Positions 51,765 through 61,450 are shown, counted from the first letter of the stretch. The stretch: 64,000 bases of DNA from Sphingobacteriales bacterium (GCA_016711285.1 JADJTG010000002.1:248001-312000); one strand, 5' to 3'. Numbers and translations: made by a program. Notes: generated from the letters alone by a model not told the origin.

Positions 51765-52679
51765 ATGAATCAAGAAAACAATATCGCTAAAATTAAATCT
51801 GTTGCACACTTTCATCAATTGTGTGGTTTACCTGCACCATTACATCCTTTAATCAGCATCATTAATTTAGAAGAAATTAAATTGGTAGAAGCGTATGCGC
51901 CTTTTTGGAAACACTATATTGATAATCTTTATACCGTTTCCATTAAAAGAAGTATGAATTGCAGGTTTAAATATGGACAAACAGATTTTGACTATGACGG
52001 TGGAGCTTTAGTAGCTACGGCACCAAACCAAGTTTTCAGTTCGGATAATGTTGAATATATAAAGACAACAGGATATAAATTTGTTTTTCATCCCGATTTT
52101 ATTCGAGGTTATCCGCTTGCGAAAAATATTCACAATTACGGATTTTTCTCTTATTCAAACAATAAAGGCTTATTTCTGTCGGAAAAAGAAGAGCAAATCA
52201 TTTTAAATATTTTCAAATCCATAGAGCAAGAATGTCAAAACAATTTGGACAAATTTAGCCAAGATGTTTTGATAGCAAATATTGAATTGTTATTGGTGCA
52301 TATTGACAGGTACTATAACCGACAATTTCTAACACGAAAAAACATAGGCAATGATACCTTGTTAAAAATGGAGGAAATTCTGAACAACTATTTTGATGCA
52401 AATACTACCAAATTACCAACTGTACAAAATATTGCTGACCAGCTTAATTTGTCACCTACCTATTTAAGTGATTTGCTGAAAAATCTAACAGGACTTACCG
52501 TACAACAACACATACACGAGAAACTAATTGAAAAAGCAAAGGAATTATTGTCAACAACCAACTTGTCTGTAAGCGAAATAGCGTATCAATTAGGCTTTGA
52601 ATTTCCGCAATCATTCAATAAACTTTTCAAAAAGAAAACAGACTTGACACCATTAGAATTTAAGCAATCATTTAATTGA
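51765..52679 (+). CDS. AraC-family transcriptional regulator
   Basis: The 304-residue DNA-binding protein has a cupin-like N-terminal sensing part and a C-terminal double helix-turn-helix: NIADQLNLSPTYLSDLLKNLTG, then STTNLSVSEIAYQLGFEF and FNKLFKKKTDLTPLEFKQS. It probably controls the two aldo/keto reductase genes upstream, an arrangement common in Bacteroidota. It ends the three-gene segment before attC-like site 5. Confidence 0.92.
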   Translation: MNQENNIAKIKSVAHFHQLCGLPAPLHPLISIINLEEIKLVEAYAPFWKHYIDNLYTVSIKRSMNCRFKYGQTDFDYDGGALVATAPNQVFSSDNVEYIKTTGYKFVFHPDFIRGYPLAKNIHNYGFFSYSNNKGLFLSEKEEQIILNIFKSIEQECQNNLDKFSQDVLIANIELLLVHIDRYYNRQFLTRKNIGNDTLLKMEEILNNYFDANTTKLPTVQNIADQLNLSPTYLSDLLKNLTGLTVQQHIHEKLIEKAKELLSTTNLSVSEIAYQLGFEFPQSFNKLFKKKTDLTPLEFKQSFN

Positions 52680-52707
52680 CAACAAGAAGTCATAAAAGAA
52701 GCACTAC

Positions 52708-52821
52708 TGCTAACTGCACAGTGCTAAAATCAACGGTAGTTCTTCGATAGAACTTTTGTGCAAAACTGACCATTTGTGCTTCGATTTCCCCCACTTCGCC
52801 AAGCCCCAAACCGTTGTGCGT
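52708..52821 (+). repeat. attC-like site 5
   Basis: The right core GTTGTGCGT (52813-52821) and the inner arm TTTCCCCCACTTCGCCAAGCCC match site 3 almost exactly. The left core reads ACTGCTAAC, not the ATGTCTAAC predicted from the start at 49628, so this segment may be a fusion of two cassettes. Confidence 0.65.
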
Positions 52822-52860
52822 AATGCTGACAGAACCTAACAGAAATAAAAAAATAAGCAA

Positions 52861-53274
52861 ATGGACAAAAAACAATTAAAAGGTATATCGACAATAAATT
52901 TTTATGCAAGTAATCATAATGAAGCAATTGAATGGTACACAAATTTTTTAGGAATAGAGCCTTATTTCAAAGTTCCAGGATATGCAGAATTTCGTATAGG
53001 AGATTATCAGCAAGAACTTGGAATAATAGACAGTAAATTTGCACCACAAAATATTAGTGACAAACCAGCGGGTGTAACAGTTTATTGGCACGTTGACAAT
53101 TTACAAGAAATATTTAACCAACTACAATCTTTAGGAGCGAAAATTTTTCAGCCAATTACTGACAGAGGAAACGGTTTTGTTACAGCTTCTGTTATAGACC
53201 CTTTTGGAAATATTTTGGGAATTATGACCAATCCACATTATTTAGAAATTTTAGAGAAAAGGAATGGAGCTTAA
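52861..53274 (+). CDS. VOC-family (glyoxalase/bleomycin-resistance-like) protein (cassette gene)
   Basis: The 137-residue single VOC domain begins ISTINFYASNHNEAIEWYTN and carries FRIGDYQQELGIID, VTVYWHVDNLQEIFNQL and ASVIDPFGNILGIMTNPHY, the usual strand order. Members include isomerases, dioxygenases and drug-binding proteins; no substrate can be told. It overlaps the next gene by 11 bases. Confidence 0.88.
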   Translation: MDKKQLKGISTINFYASNHNEAIEWYTNFLGIEPYFKVPGYAEFRIGDYQQELGIIDSKFAPQNISDKPAGVTVYWHVDNLQEIFNQLQSLGAKIFQPITDRGNGFVTASVIDPFGNILGIMTNPHYLEILEKRNGA

Positions 53275-53635
53275 AGACGGAGTTCTGACATTTTATGCAA
53301 CTTCTTTAACTGAATGGCGTGAATGGTTGAAAGAAAACTGTCAGACTGAAAAATCAATTTGGCTTATTGTTTACCACAAAGCAAGTAAAACACCAAGTGT
53401 ACATTGGCACGATGCTATTGAGAATGCACTTTGTTTTGGTTGGGTAGACAGTAAAGCACAAAGCCGAGACAAAGAAAGTTGTTTTTTAAAATTTACACCA
53501 AGAAACCCAAAAAGCAAATGGGGAAAACGGAATAAAGAAAGAGCAATTAGAATGACCGAACAAGGTTTGATGACTGAATTTGGACAAAAACTAATTGACA
53601 TTGCAAAAGAAACGGGGAAATGGGAAGTAGAATAA
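53264..53635 (+). CDS. YdeI/OmpD-associated family protein, short form (cassette gene)
   Basis: The 123-residue protein shares the YdeI-type start GVLTFYATSLTEWREWL, SIWLIVYHKAS, DAIENALCFGWVDS and FTPRNPKSKWGKRNKERAIRMTEQGLM. Family members are usually about 190 residues; here the C-terminal part after GKWEVE is missing and the stop precedes the attC-like core by nine bases. It appears truncated at the cassette boundary. It shares its cassette with the VOC gene. Confidence 0.82.
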   Translation: MELKDGVLTFYATSLTEWREWLKENCQTEKSIWLIVYHKASKTPSVHWHDAIENALCFGWVDSKAQSRDKESCFLKFTPRNPKSKWGKRNKERAIRMTEQGLMTEFGQKLIDIAKETGKWEVE

Positions 53636-53643
53636 AAGCACAT

Positions 53644-53776
53644 ACGCACAACATCGATTCGGCAAAATGGCGGTGAAGTGCTTCTATGAAACATTTATGC
53701 AAGGTTCAACAGCAGTAATTCTATTGAATTTTAGTGTAATACTTCCGCCACATCGCCAAGTCAAGAACTTATTTCA
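53644..53776 (+). repeat. attC-like site 6
   Basis: The left core ACGCACAAC (53644-53652) is the exact reverse complement of the VOC cassette start GTTGTGCGT at 52813. Arms CGGCAAAATGGCGGTGAAGT and ACTTCCGCCACATCGCCAAG pair imperfectly. The right core reads CTTATTTCA, with C where G is expected. Confidence 0.72.
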
Positions 53777-53799
53777 GCCATTTATTAACGACACAGACA

Positions 53800-54243
53800 A
53801 TGACACAAACAATCAAAATTTTCGGAATTCTACTAATCATTTTAGTTGGACAAATAGTAAACGGACAGGTGGACAACTTATCAAAAAACAGTAAACTATT
53901 TGATGACGAACAAAACCGATATGAAAGCGAACTAAAAACTAATAAAGACAGTGCAGAGGTCTATTGGAAACACGCAAACGTGACTGCAAATTTTACTTTT
54001 ATTGCACAAAAAGATGCTTGGAAATTTTATAAAAGGGCAATTGAAATTGACTCATCTAAAGTTATTTACTTTATTGATTATGGAAAGTATTTACACGAAA
54101 CTATCCGTGCATTTGATGCAGCAACAGACATTTACAGTAAAGGGCTTCGACTCTTTCCTGATAATATAGAACTTAATAATGGGTTTGATCCATTTACCAA
54201 CAAACAAAATGGAACGGAAACAAAACACAAAACAAACTGCTGA
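53800..54243 (+). CDS. Exported TPR-like protein, probably truncated
   Basis: The 147-residue product starts with a signal peptide (MTQTIKIFGILLIILVGQIVNG). One or two TPR-like helical pairs follow (AEVYWKHANVTANF, AWKFYKRAIEIDSSKVIYFIDYGKYLHE, AFDAATDIYSKGLRLFPDN). The final residues (NGFDPFTNKQNGTETKHKTNC) do not look like TPR sequence, and no attC-like end follows, so the 3' part of this cassette is likely lost at the junction with the MoxR operon. Confidence 0.6.
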   Translation: MTQTIKIFGILLIILVGQIVNGQVDNLSKNSKLFDDEQNRYESELKTNKDSAEVYWKHANVTANFTFIAQKDAWKFYKRAIEIDSSKVIYFIDYGKYLHETIRAFDAATDIYSKGLRLFPDNIELNNGFDPFTNKQNGTETKHKTNC

Positions 54244-54334
54244 AGCAATTTTTATTGGGTATAATATCAAAAAAATTTATGTATTGGCAATCAAAAGTTG
54301 GATCTTTGTTTGATATTAATATTGTGTAAAAGAA

Positions 54335-54973
54335 ATGAATATTATGCCTCACTATTTTTACGAGACAATTTATCAACTTCGAACAAATGAAGAAATTATT
54401 TTGTACGATAAGTTGCTTAATATTAATGCAGATGATGAAGCGTTGGTAAAGGAATTTCTGCAAATTGAATTTTTTGTTGAGTCTAAAAATCATCCTTTTT
54501 CTACACCCAAATACAATGCAGAATCGGCTTTGTGGGCAGCAAAAACAATTTATACCGCTTGCCAAATTTTATTGTACCGAGAGCATCAAGTAGCAGAATT
54601 AACAAATTTATTGCCCTTATTTGCACAGCCAATTACTACAGAAGCTATACTTTCGGCGGATTTATGTTTGCGTTTTTTACCTCAAATTTTATCAGAAGCC
54701 AAACTGATAGACCCTGAGGATAAGGTGATTCCCATTCTTGAAAGTATTTTAAACCAATGGCATTATTCTGGAATTGGATTAATATTAACGCTTGACAATT
54801 TAGATTTTGATCCGATTTTTAGTAATCCTTGTTTGGAACAATTGTATATTGACAGAGTGATTGAAAAAAAAGATAGAAAACGGGCTGAATTGCCTCAAAT
54901 GCTTGAAAAGGTTAGAGCAACACTTGGTAATTATACCGATAAATATTGGAATGAATTTAAGAAATCAGATTAA
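54335..54973 (+). CDS. Helical protein, first gene of the MoxR-vWA operon (bpX-type accessory)
   Basis: The 212-residue, Leu-rich, mostly helical protein has no signal or membrane helix. By position (four bases before the MoxR gene) it matches the small accessory proteins that precede MoxR in predicted MoxR-vWA-beta-propeller ternary systems. Visible blocks are FVESKNHPFSTPKYNAESALW, LPLFAQPITTEAILSADLCLRFLP and VRATLGNYTDKYW. I cannot assign the exact bpX domain number. Confidence 0.6.
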   Translation: MNIMPHYFYETIYQLRTNEEIILYDKLLNINADDEALVKEFLQIEFFVESKNHPFSTPKYNAESALWAAKTIYTACQILLYREHQVAELTNLLPLFAQPITTEAILSADLCLRFLPQILSEAKLIDPEDKVIPILESILNQWHYSGIGLILTLDNLDFDPIFSNPCLEQLYIDRVIEKKDRKRAELPQMLEKVRATLGNYTDKYWNEFKKSD

Positions 54974-54977
54974 TTAA

Positions 54978-56108
54978 ATGGAAAATTTAAATAAACTCAA
55001 TGCGGTGCTAAATTATGTAAAGCATGCATTTATTGGTAAAGATGAGATTATTGACTTGCTAGGTATTTCCTTGATTGCAAGGAAAATGCTTTTCTTCTTG
55101 GTCCTCCTGGAACGGCTAAAAGTGCCATTGTAAAAATGCTATCGCAATGTATCGAAGATGGAAAAAACTTTGAATATCTATTGACACGATTTACCGAACC
55201 CAATGAAATTTTTGGACCCTTTGATATTCGGAAAACTCAAAGAAGGGGAACTCATTACTAATACTGAAGGTATGTTGCCTGAGGCTTCTTTGGTTTTTTT
55301 GGATGAGATCTTTAATGCCAATAGTGCTATTTTGAATAGTTTGTTGATGGCATTGAACGAAAAAATATTTAGGCGAGGTAAAGAAACAAAGAAGTTGCCC
55401 ACATTAATGTTTGTAGGGGCTAGCAATGTATTGCCCGAAGAGGAGTCCTTGAATGCGTTGCTTGACCGATTTTTAATAAGGGCTAAATGTGATTATGTAG
55501 ATCCAGATAAGTTGCACGATGTGCTTTTGGCTGGTTGGAGTTTGGAAAATAATAGTCAAAGAGAAATACAGACTATTACATCCAATGAGATAAGATCCCT
55601 ACAATTACAAGCACGTAATATAGATTTAACTCCTATCCGAAAATTGTATATTGATATTGTACATTCTTTGAGAAATACAGGCATTAAAGTTTCGGACAGG
55701 CGAGCTGTAAAATTACAAAATCTAATAGCAGCAAGTGCATTAATATGTGGCCGAACTGAAGCAATAAAAACCGATATGTGGGTACTGAAATATATTTGGG
55801 ATACCGAAGATCAAATAGAAATTCTGGAAGGCATTATTAATAATATAATTGACAAAGAGGAGGAGGAAAAATCCCACCCACAGGCACTTTTAAACAAAGC
55901 TCCAAATCCAGAGGAAGTAATGAAAGAAGTACAGTATTTAAAAGATAAATGGCAAAACAATACTTTAACTTATGAAGAACAAAATGTAATAAAAGACAAA
56001 CTTCGTTACGTACAAAATAGGTGTGCTTGGATTAAAAATGTGGAGCAAAAGCAATACATTCAAATTGAAATAGAAAATTTATGGCAGAAAATTTTACAGA
56101 CCATTTAG
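54978..56108 (+). CDS. MoxR-family AAA+ ATPase, two frameshifts
   Basis: The AAA+ protein starts at ATG 54978 (MENLNKLNAVLNYVKHAFIG). In the correct frames it carries Walker A GPPGTAKSAI, the MoxR stretch TRFTEPNEIFGPFD, KEGELITNTEGMLPEASLVF, Walker B LVFLDEIFNAN, sensor 1 LMFVGASNVLPEEESLNALLDRF and a C-terminal lid domain (RAVKLQNLIAASALICGRTEAI). MoxR ATPases act as chaperones for vWA-domain partners. One base is missing near 55080 and one A is extra near 55232-55235; with both corrected the product is complete (about 376 residues). It overlaps the next gene by 28 bases. Confidence 0.85.
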
Positions 56109-56803
56109 TACAAATTGAGTCGGTTCATAAGGAACATTTGGGACAAATAAGGCATTGGGACAATTTGAAAATAGCTACCGAAGGAAACTATATTTGGATA
56201 AAAAATTTTTCAGAATGGCAATTATCCTCAGCCGAATTGCTGTCTATTCCATTTACAAAAACATTTGTAAATAAAGACAATTTACTGTTTCCTAAGGGAA
56301 GTCTTTTGCCCTTCAGAAAAATGCCTAATCTTTTATGGACACCAATAGAAAGGGCATTGAGCATTGAATTGTCTAATTTCAATCACAATTTTTTTGGAAT
56401 TCATCAATCATTAGAAATTAAACTTATATCCACTGAACAGGAACAAAAGGCCACTGTTCTATTGGTAAATATTCATACCTCAAATAAGTACATTGTAAAT
56501 GCTTCGGCTATTCGTTTAAACCCTTTGAAATGGGTATTGATCGATAATGAAAATGCATTAATATTTGGTGAACCTATGCTGCCTGTTGACGGCAAAACAT
56601 TTTGGCAAAAAGGTAATTTCATTTTTCCAGTGGGGCTTCATTTTGAATTTCCATTGTTGGAAAAATTCATAGAAATAAAACTCAATCTCAACCAATCTCA
56701 ATGGATTTGGTGGACTTCAGAAGACAGTTATTGTTTGATTGATAGAATGATGCTTAAGCCATTATCCATCTCCTCCTGGAAACAAACCCTTAAAATAAAT
56801 TGA
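56081..56803 (+). CDS. bpX-type accessory protein of the MoxR-vWA system
   Basis: The 240-residue, beta-rich, Trp-rich protein has no signal peptide (IWIKNFSEWQLSSAELLSIP, FVNKDNLLFPKGSLLPFRKMP, QWIWWTSEDSYCLIDRM). The family is not recognised by name. Its position between MoxR and the vWA gene (28-base overlap upstream, one base to the next start) shows strict co-expression and suggests a structural partner in the same complex. Confidence 0.6.
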   Translation: MAENFTDHLVQIESVHKEHLGQIRHWDNLKIATEGNYIWIKNFSEWQLSSAELLSIPFTKTFVNKDNLLFPKGSLLPFRKMPNLLWTPIERALSIELSNFNHNFFGIHQSLEIKLISTEQEQKATVLLVNIHTSNKYIVNASAIRLNPLKWVLIDNENALIFGEPMLPVDGKTFWQKGNFIFPVGLHFEFPLLEKFIEIKLNLNQSQWIWWTSEDSYCLIDRMMLKPLSISSWKQTLKIN

Positions 56804-56804
56804 T

Positions 56805-59278
56805 ATGAATGCCAATGATTATTTTCGATCTTATGAGAAATATTTTTGGCTCTGGGAGGATGAAGCCGAAGTATTGTCTATCAATGGAGGGAGCACAATT
56901 ACTTATACAGAAGAACTAATACCTATTTTAACCTCCCTTGCCGAAAAAGGATTGCCTTCTTTTGGGGCTATTTTATTGGCGATGATAGCAATCAATAAAA
57001 CGGAAGATAATTCTTTAGATTTTGTGTATAAATTATTATCCTCATCAAAATTTAAAGAGCTGTACACTGATTTATATTTAAAGGAAAGTTTTATCTTTCT
57101 TAGCAATTTGCAATCCCTACCCAATGAATATAAAATAGGTAAAAGAAAACAAATACTATTAACAACCATTTTTGAAAATGCGCACAATAGAGCCAATTAT
57201 GCTACATCAATTGGTATAGTAAATGTTATTAGAGAGAGAAAAAGAAGGACGAGCTTTCAAAAGTCAAAAGCGTTGACTGAAAATATTTATGCAAGAGATA
57301 TTAAGGTTTTACAGATTCTCTCCCGAAATTTTACAAGCATTCAGACTATAATAGATGCAATGGGCGATTTGCCCGAAATTGAAGAAGCCTTATTCCCACA
57401 ATTAGATACTGATCTGCAACCGATGTAATCTACGAAGATTTTGTAGAAGAATTGATGGCCAATTCGCAAACATTTCAAATAGGCGCATTAATAAAACCTA
57501 TTTGGGCAGGATTTAGTGTTCCTATTTTTAATGCCCATCCTAGCGAACAAGCTTTGGGCGGAGTGTCAGATTTATCCAACAAAGGTGATTTCAATAAACT
57601 TTTAGTATCTGAATTTGCAAATGATGACTTGCTTTTTATGTCACGATTGGCCAATAATGAAGCCTTGTATTTACATAGAGAAATGCCACCGATTACCGAT
57701 AAATTGCAAAGAATTATTCTGATAGATATTTCATTGAAAACTTGGGGCATTCCAAAAATATTAAGCTACGCCTGTAGTTTGGCTATTTCCAAACATCCAA
57801 AATCAAAGAGCGAAAGCAAGTTGTTTTTGGTTGGAGATACTTTTCTACCACTGAAGTACGAAAAAGCCAGCAATGTTATAGACGGGTTACAACAGGTTGC
57901 TATTGGCTTGAATGCCTATAAAGGGATTGCCACTTTTTTGGAATCTAATAAACAAAACAAGCAATTAGAAATATTTTATATTACTACTCCCGAGGGTCTT
58001 AAATATCCTGAAATAGCTAAACTATTAGCAGAAAATAACTCCCTTTTCAAATATATCATTACAACTAATATAGAAGGAGACATTTGCTTTTATAAAAACA
58101 AAAACAATGCCTTCAAACATTTGCAAAACATTAAATTGCATTTAGGAAAACTTTGGAAAAAATCACCAAAACCTTCTGAGCCAAAACATATTCCCTATGA
58201 ACCAGAATTAAATGAAGTTTACCCATTGTTGCTCCCTTTACCTAATAAAAGAGGCAGATCGATTCCTATTGGAAACGAAGTGTACTTTGTTTCTAATAGA
58301 TGCCTCTTTAGGATTGTAAATTTTGGAAATAACTCGAACAAAAAGGGTTGCCAATTGGTTTTGAAAAATGTACCCACAAATAGCAAATACGAACTTGGGA
58401 AAACAGATAAAGGAATAATACTTTTTCTTTCATTCAATCCGCAAAATAGAGAGGTTATTATTACAGATTTAGAAACATTGCAATATGCCAAAGTCTATTT
58501 TAGTGAATGGAAATCTACACAGTTCAATGAGTTTATATTCTTAAAAGAACAGTTTACTTTCCTAGTTAGAAATCAGTATATATATACCTTTAGCCCAAAT
58601 TTTATGACTAATATTATTGAAATTGAAAGCCAAGAATTTATTAGTACTGATTTCTATCCTTCTTATAATGAAAGGCAAAAACAACGTATCAATTTGAATG
58701 CTGTTTCTCAAGGGTTAGTATTGAATGTACTAAAAAAACTTACCGAGGTATATATAACTGAAGAGAATAGGCTGGTATTCAACGCTCATCAATTACAATT
58801 AAAGTATGAAATACAAAACCTGCAATTTTTCCATTACAATAGAAGAAGTATAAAGCCTAAAGTGCAGGCTCAATTCGATTCTACAAAAAAAGCCTTTGTA
58901 TTTAACGAAGGTTCCAAAATATCTTTTAATGAAAACGGCTTTTTTACGCTAATAAGTAGCAATGCGGCTATTCCTGCAATATATATATCTTCGACAATAG
59001 ATATTGCTTTAGGGGTAGCTACAGAAAAATATTTTGCAGGAAATGATTATTTTTATAGTATCCCATATTTCACATTTCGTTTCCAGTCTAGCGGTCTCGA
59101 AAAAACAACTGCGATTAAAATTCTAAAAAATTATAGTGGCATAGGCTCAAAGGATGCAAAAGAAATTATAGATACCGCACCGATTCAATTTGCATTGTAT
59201 ATGAAAAATGACGATGCCGAAAAAATGATAAAAGAACTACGAGATATTGGTTGTAAGATAGATTTTTTATGGAAATAA
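56805..59278 (+). CDS. vWA/beta-propeller protein with L7/L12-like C-terminal domain, one frameshift
   Basis: The first 207 residues (to LDTDLQP) and the following frame join if one C is added at 57420: ...LQP-DVIYEDFVEELMANSQ. The single product is about 824 residues. It has a helical N-terminal part, then a von Willebrand A domain with MIDAS-like LQRIILIDISLKTWG (near residue 295), then beta-rich repeats (RGRSIPIGNEVYFVSNRCLF, KGIILFLSFNPQNREVIITD, FTFLVRNQYIYTFSP) that look like a beta-propeller. A last 55-residue module follows (KTTAIKILKNYSGIGSKDAK then EIIDTAP...AEKMIKELRDIG) resembling the C-terminal domain of ribosomal protein L7/L12. It is the likely effector scaffold of the system. 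Confidence 0.7.
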
Positions 59279-59354
59279 AAAGAGCAAACAATCATTTCTA
59301 CCCACGAATTTTATGACAACTATATTCAAAAATTTATAACCCAAATAGTGCAAA

Positions 59355-61076
59355 ATGAATCTAAGAATTAACCCTTGTTCAAAGAATACCTATCCTCTAC
59401 AAGGTATATTGATTAAAGGCACTGATATGAAACAATGGCTTTATCAGCTTGGGATTTTAGAGGTGGATATAAATACGTTTCCCGTTTTTGCGAGTGCTGA
59501 TACAAGTGGAGATTCTATTTGGGGTTGTTTTGTGTATATGAAGCAAGTCATTTCAAACAATTTTAATTTACAGAATGTACAGTATTGCCAATGCATTGAT
59601 GATAGATTATTTATACCCGAACTTTCTATCTTATTTCCAAAATTAAATCCTTCCGAAATAGCAATTTTATTTGCAAAATGTCAGCACATTTTTCATCCAG
59701 AGTTTGGTTTATTTGAACTAGAAAACCCAATTGATTGGCTAGCTTTTTTAGAAATCCCAGTGCCGCAAAACTATGTAATTTCAGAGCCTCATATTACTGC
59801 TTTTCGCCCTCAAATCGTTCAGAAAATTGAATTAAAAGCATTACCTCCAGAAGAACAATTACAGAACCTGGAGAAGAACTCATTTCCTATGAAGGAATCT
59901 TTTATTGAAAAGCCGCTCAATTGGCAAGAAAAGATAAAATACCGTCTTTTAAAATCGGTTTTTATATCTTCTGAATCAGGAGCAGGCGTAAAGCAACACA
60001 AAAAATCAAATTGGTTTACAACTATGGTCTTAAATTTGGCCAATATACTTCCCTCTAGCGGTAAGCTGTTTGAAAGGTTAGAAAATGATTTTGAAGAATT
60101 GCAAAAACGAAATCTTTCAGAAATGGAAAAGTTGATGCAATTGTTTAATAGCGACCCCGAAGAGGCATTAAAATATGCCATCCCGATTGATAGCGAAGGC
60201 ACAAATAGAGGCGGAGACAAAGGCACGTTTAGTTTGAGTCAACGATGGAAATCGTTTAAATTATTTGGCAATAGCGGGGCAAGAGGTAGTGGAAACGTGC
60301 TTTTGCAAGACGATTCGATGGCTAAATTGCGACAACAGTATTACCAAGCAGCAACCAATTTTATTAAGGATAAAAATTTTGAAAAAGCTGCATTTGTTTA
60401 TATGAAATTGTTGAAAAATAACCAAATGGCGGCAAATACACTGGAAGACGGAAAGCTGTATCCCGAAGCAGCTGCTTTGTATTTAAAATATATGAATAAT
60501 AAGGAAAAAGCTGCTTCCTGCTACGAAAAAGGGAGAATGATTTCTGATGCAATTAGCCTATATAAAGACTTGAAGATGTACGAAAAAGTGGGTGACTTGT
60601 ACCAGTCTATCAATAACCGAAAAGAAGCCATTGAACATTATAATTATGTTGTAGAAAATTACAAAACCACCGGCCAATATGTAAAAGCCTCCTTGCTTTT
60701 GCGTCATAAAATGGAAGACAAATCATCTGCTCAGGATACCCTACTTGCTGGCTGGCGAGCGCAAAAAGATAGTTTCAATTGTATCAATAATTATTTTGCA
60801 AATATTGAAGATATACAAATTTTGTCGAAAGAAATTGATAGAATTTATAGAAATGAAACCAATGATAGAAATAAACCAGTGTTTCTAAAAGCCTTGAAAT
60901 ATGAACACAAAAAAGATGCCCTAATAGCTATACAAACCAAAGAACTGGCTTACGAAATAATTTCAGAACTGGCTATTACAAATCCTAGTATTTTAAACGA
61001 GTTGGTTGCATTTAATAAAGATACTCAATTGTCAAAAGACATTACAAGGTACAAAATGAAAGGAAAACGTCAATGA
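59355..61076 (+). CDS. TPR/alpha-solenoid protein closing the MoxR-vWA operon
   Basis: In this 573-residue protein, the first 170 residues are a mixed domain (YPLQGILIKGTDMKQWLYQLG...) similar in layout to bpX-type domains that sit before solenoids. From about residue 330 there are repeated helical pairs (YYQAATNFIKDKNFEKAAFV, AAALYLKYMNNKEKAASCYE, AISLYKDLKMYEKVGDLYQS, AIEHYNYVVENYKTTG) of TPR type. No membrane segment is present. Between the previous stop (59278) and this start, 76 bases remain that look partly coding (see findings). It is the last gene of the operon. Confidence 0.65.
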   Translation: MNLRINPCSKNTYPLQGILIKGTDMKQWLYQLGILEVDINTFPVFASADTSGDSIWGCFVYMKQVISNNFNLQNVQYCQCIDDRLFIPELSILFPKLNPSEIAILFAKCQHIFHPEFGLFELENPIDWLAFLEIPVPQNYVISEPHITAFRPQIVQKIELKALPPEEQLQNLEKNSFPMKESFIEKPLNWQEKIKYRLLKSVFISSESGAGVKQHKKSNWFTTMVLNLANILPSSGKLFERLENDFEELQKRNLSEMEKLMQLFNSDPEEALKYAIPIDSEGTNRGGDKGTFSLSQRWKSFKLFGNSGARGSGNVLLQDDSMAKLRQQYYQAATNFIKDKNFEKAAFVYMKLLKNNQMAANTLEDGKLYPEAAALYLKYMNNKEKAASCYEKGRMISDAISLYKDLKMYEKVGDLYQSINNRKEAIEHYNYVVENYKTTGQYVKASLLLRHKMEDKSSAQDTLLAGWRAQKDSFNCINNYFANIEDIQILSKEIDRIYRNETNDRNKPVFLKALKYEHKKDALIAIQTKELAYEIISELAITNPSILNELVAFNKDTQLSKDITRYKMKGKRQ

Positions 61077-61187
61077 AAGATATATAAGCAATGAAATCTG
61101 AGAAAAATCACCAAAAAACAAAGGCAAGATCCCTAAACTACAGTCTTTGCTGAACAATATCTGTAGTCAGTAGAGTGAATTAATTTA

Positions 61188-61450
61188 TTAAATTGTACTC
61201 ATTGCGATTTTATACCAAACTGGGTGCTGTTCTTTAGCTTTTTGCATTGGAGTTAAATTATTGATTCCTTGATGAGGACAATGGTACTACTATCTTCAAC
61301 TGACGGACTATGAATCTATTTTGAAATAGTTTTTCGGGTAACACCAAACTGAGTGGCTAATTCTGTTTGAGTATAATTACCACTTGCGTACAAATCCTTG
61401 ATTTATTGCCGCTTTTTAGGGGTCAGGCTTGCATTTTTATGGAGTTTCAT
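61188..61450 (-). pseudogene. IS481-like transposase relic, internally deleted
   Basis: The minus strand from ATG 61450 reads MKLHKNASLTPKKRQ-stop-IKDLYASGNYTQ, TELATQFGVTRKTISK-stop-IH, an N-terminal helix-turn-helix of IS481-type transposases with two nonsense codons. It then jumps to the C-terminal PHQGINNLTPMQKAKEQHPV and WYKIAMSTI with a normal stop at 61188. The integrase core between is deleted. The rest of 61077-61657 holds no supported gene; a short plus-strand open frame at 61441-61609 is unconvincing. Confidence 0.75.

Noticed and set aside
55203..56108. A separate shorter MoxR gene starting at 55203
   Set aside because: It would lack Walker A; the missing part is encoded just upstream in another frame, so one frameshifted gene is the better reading.
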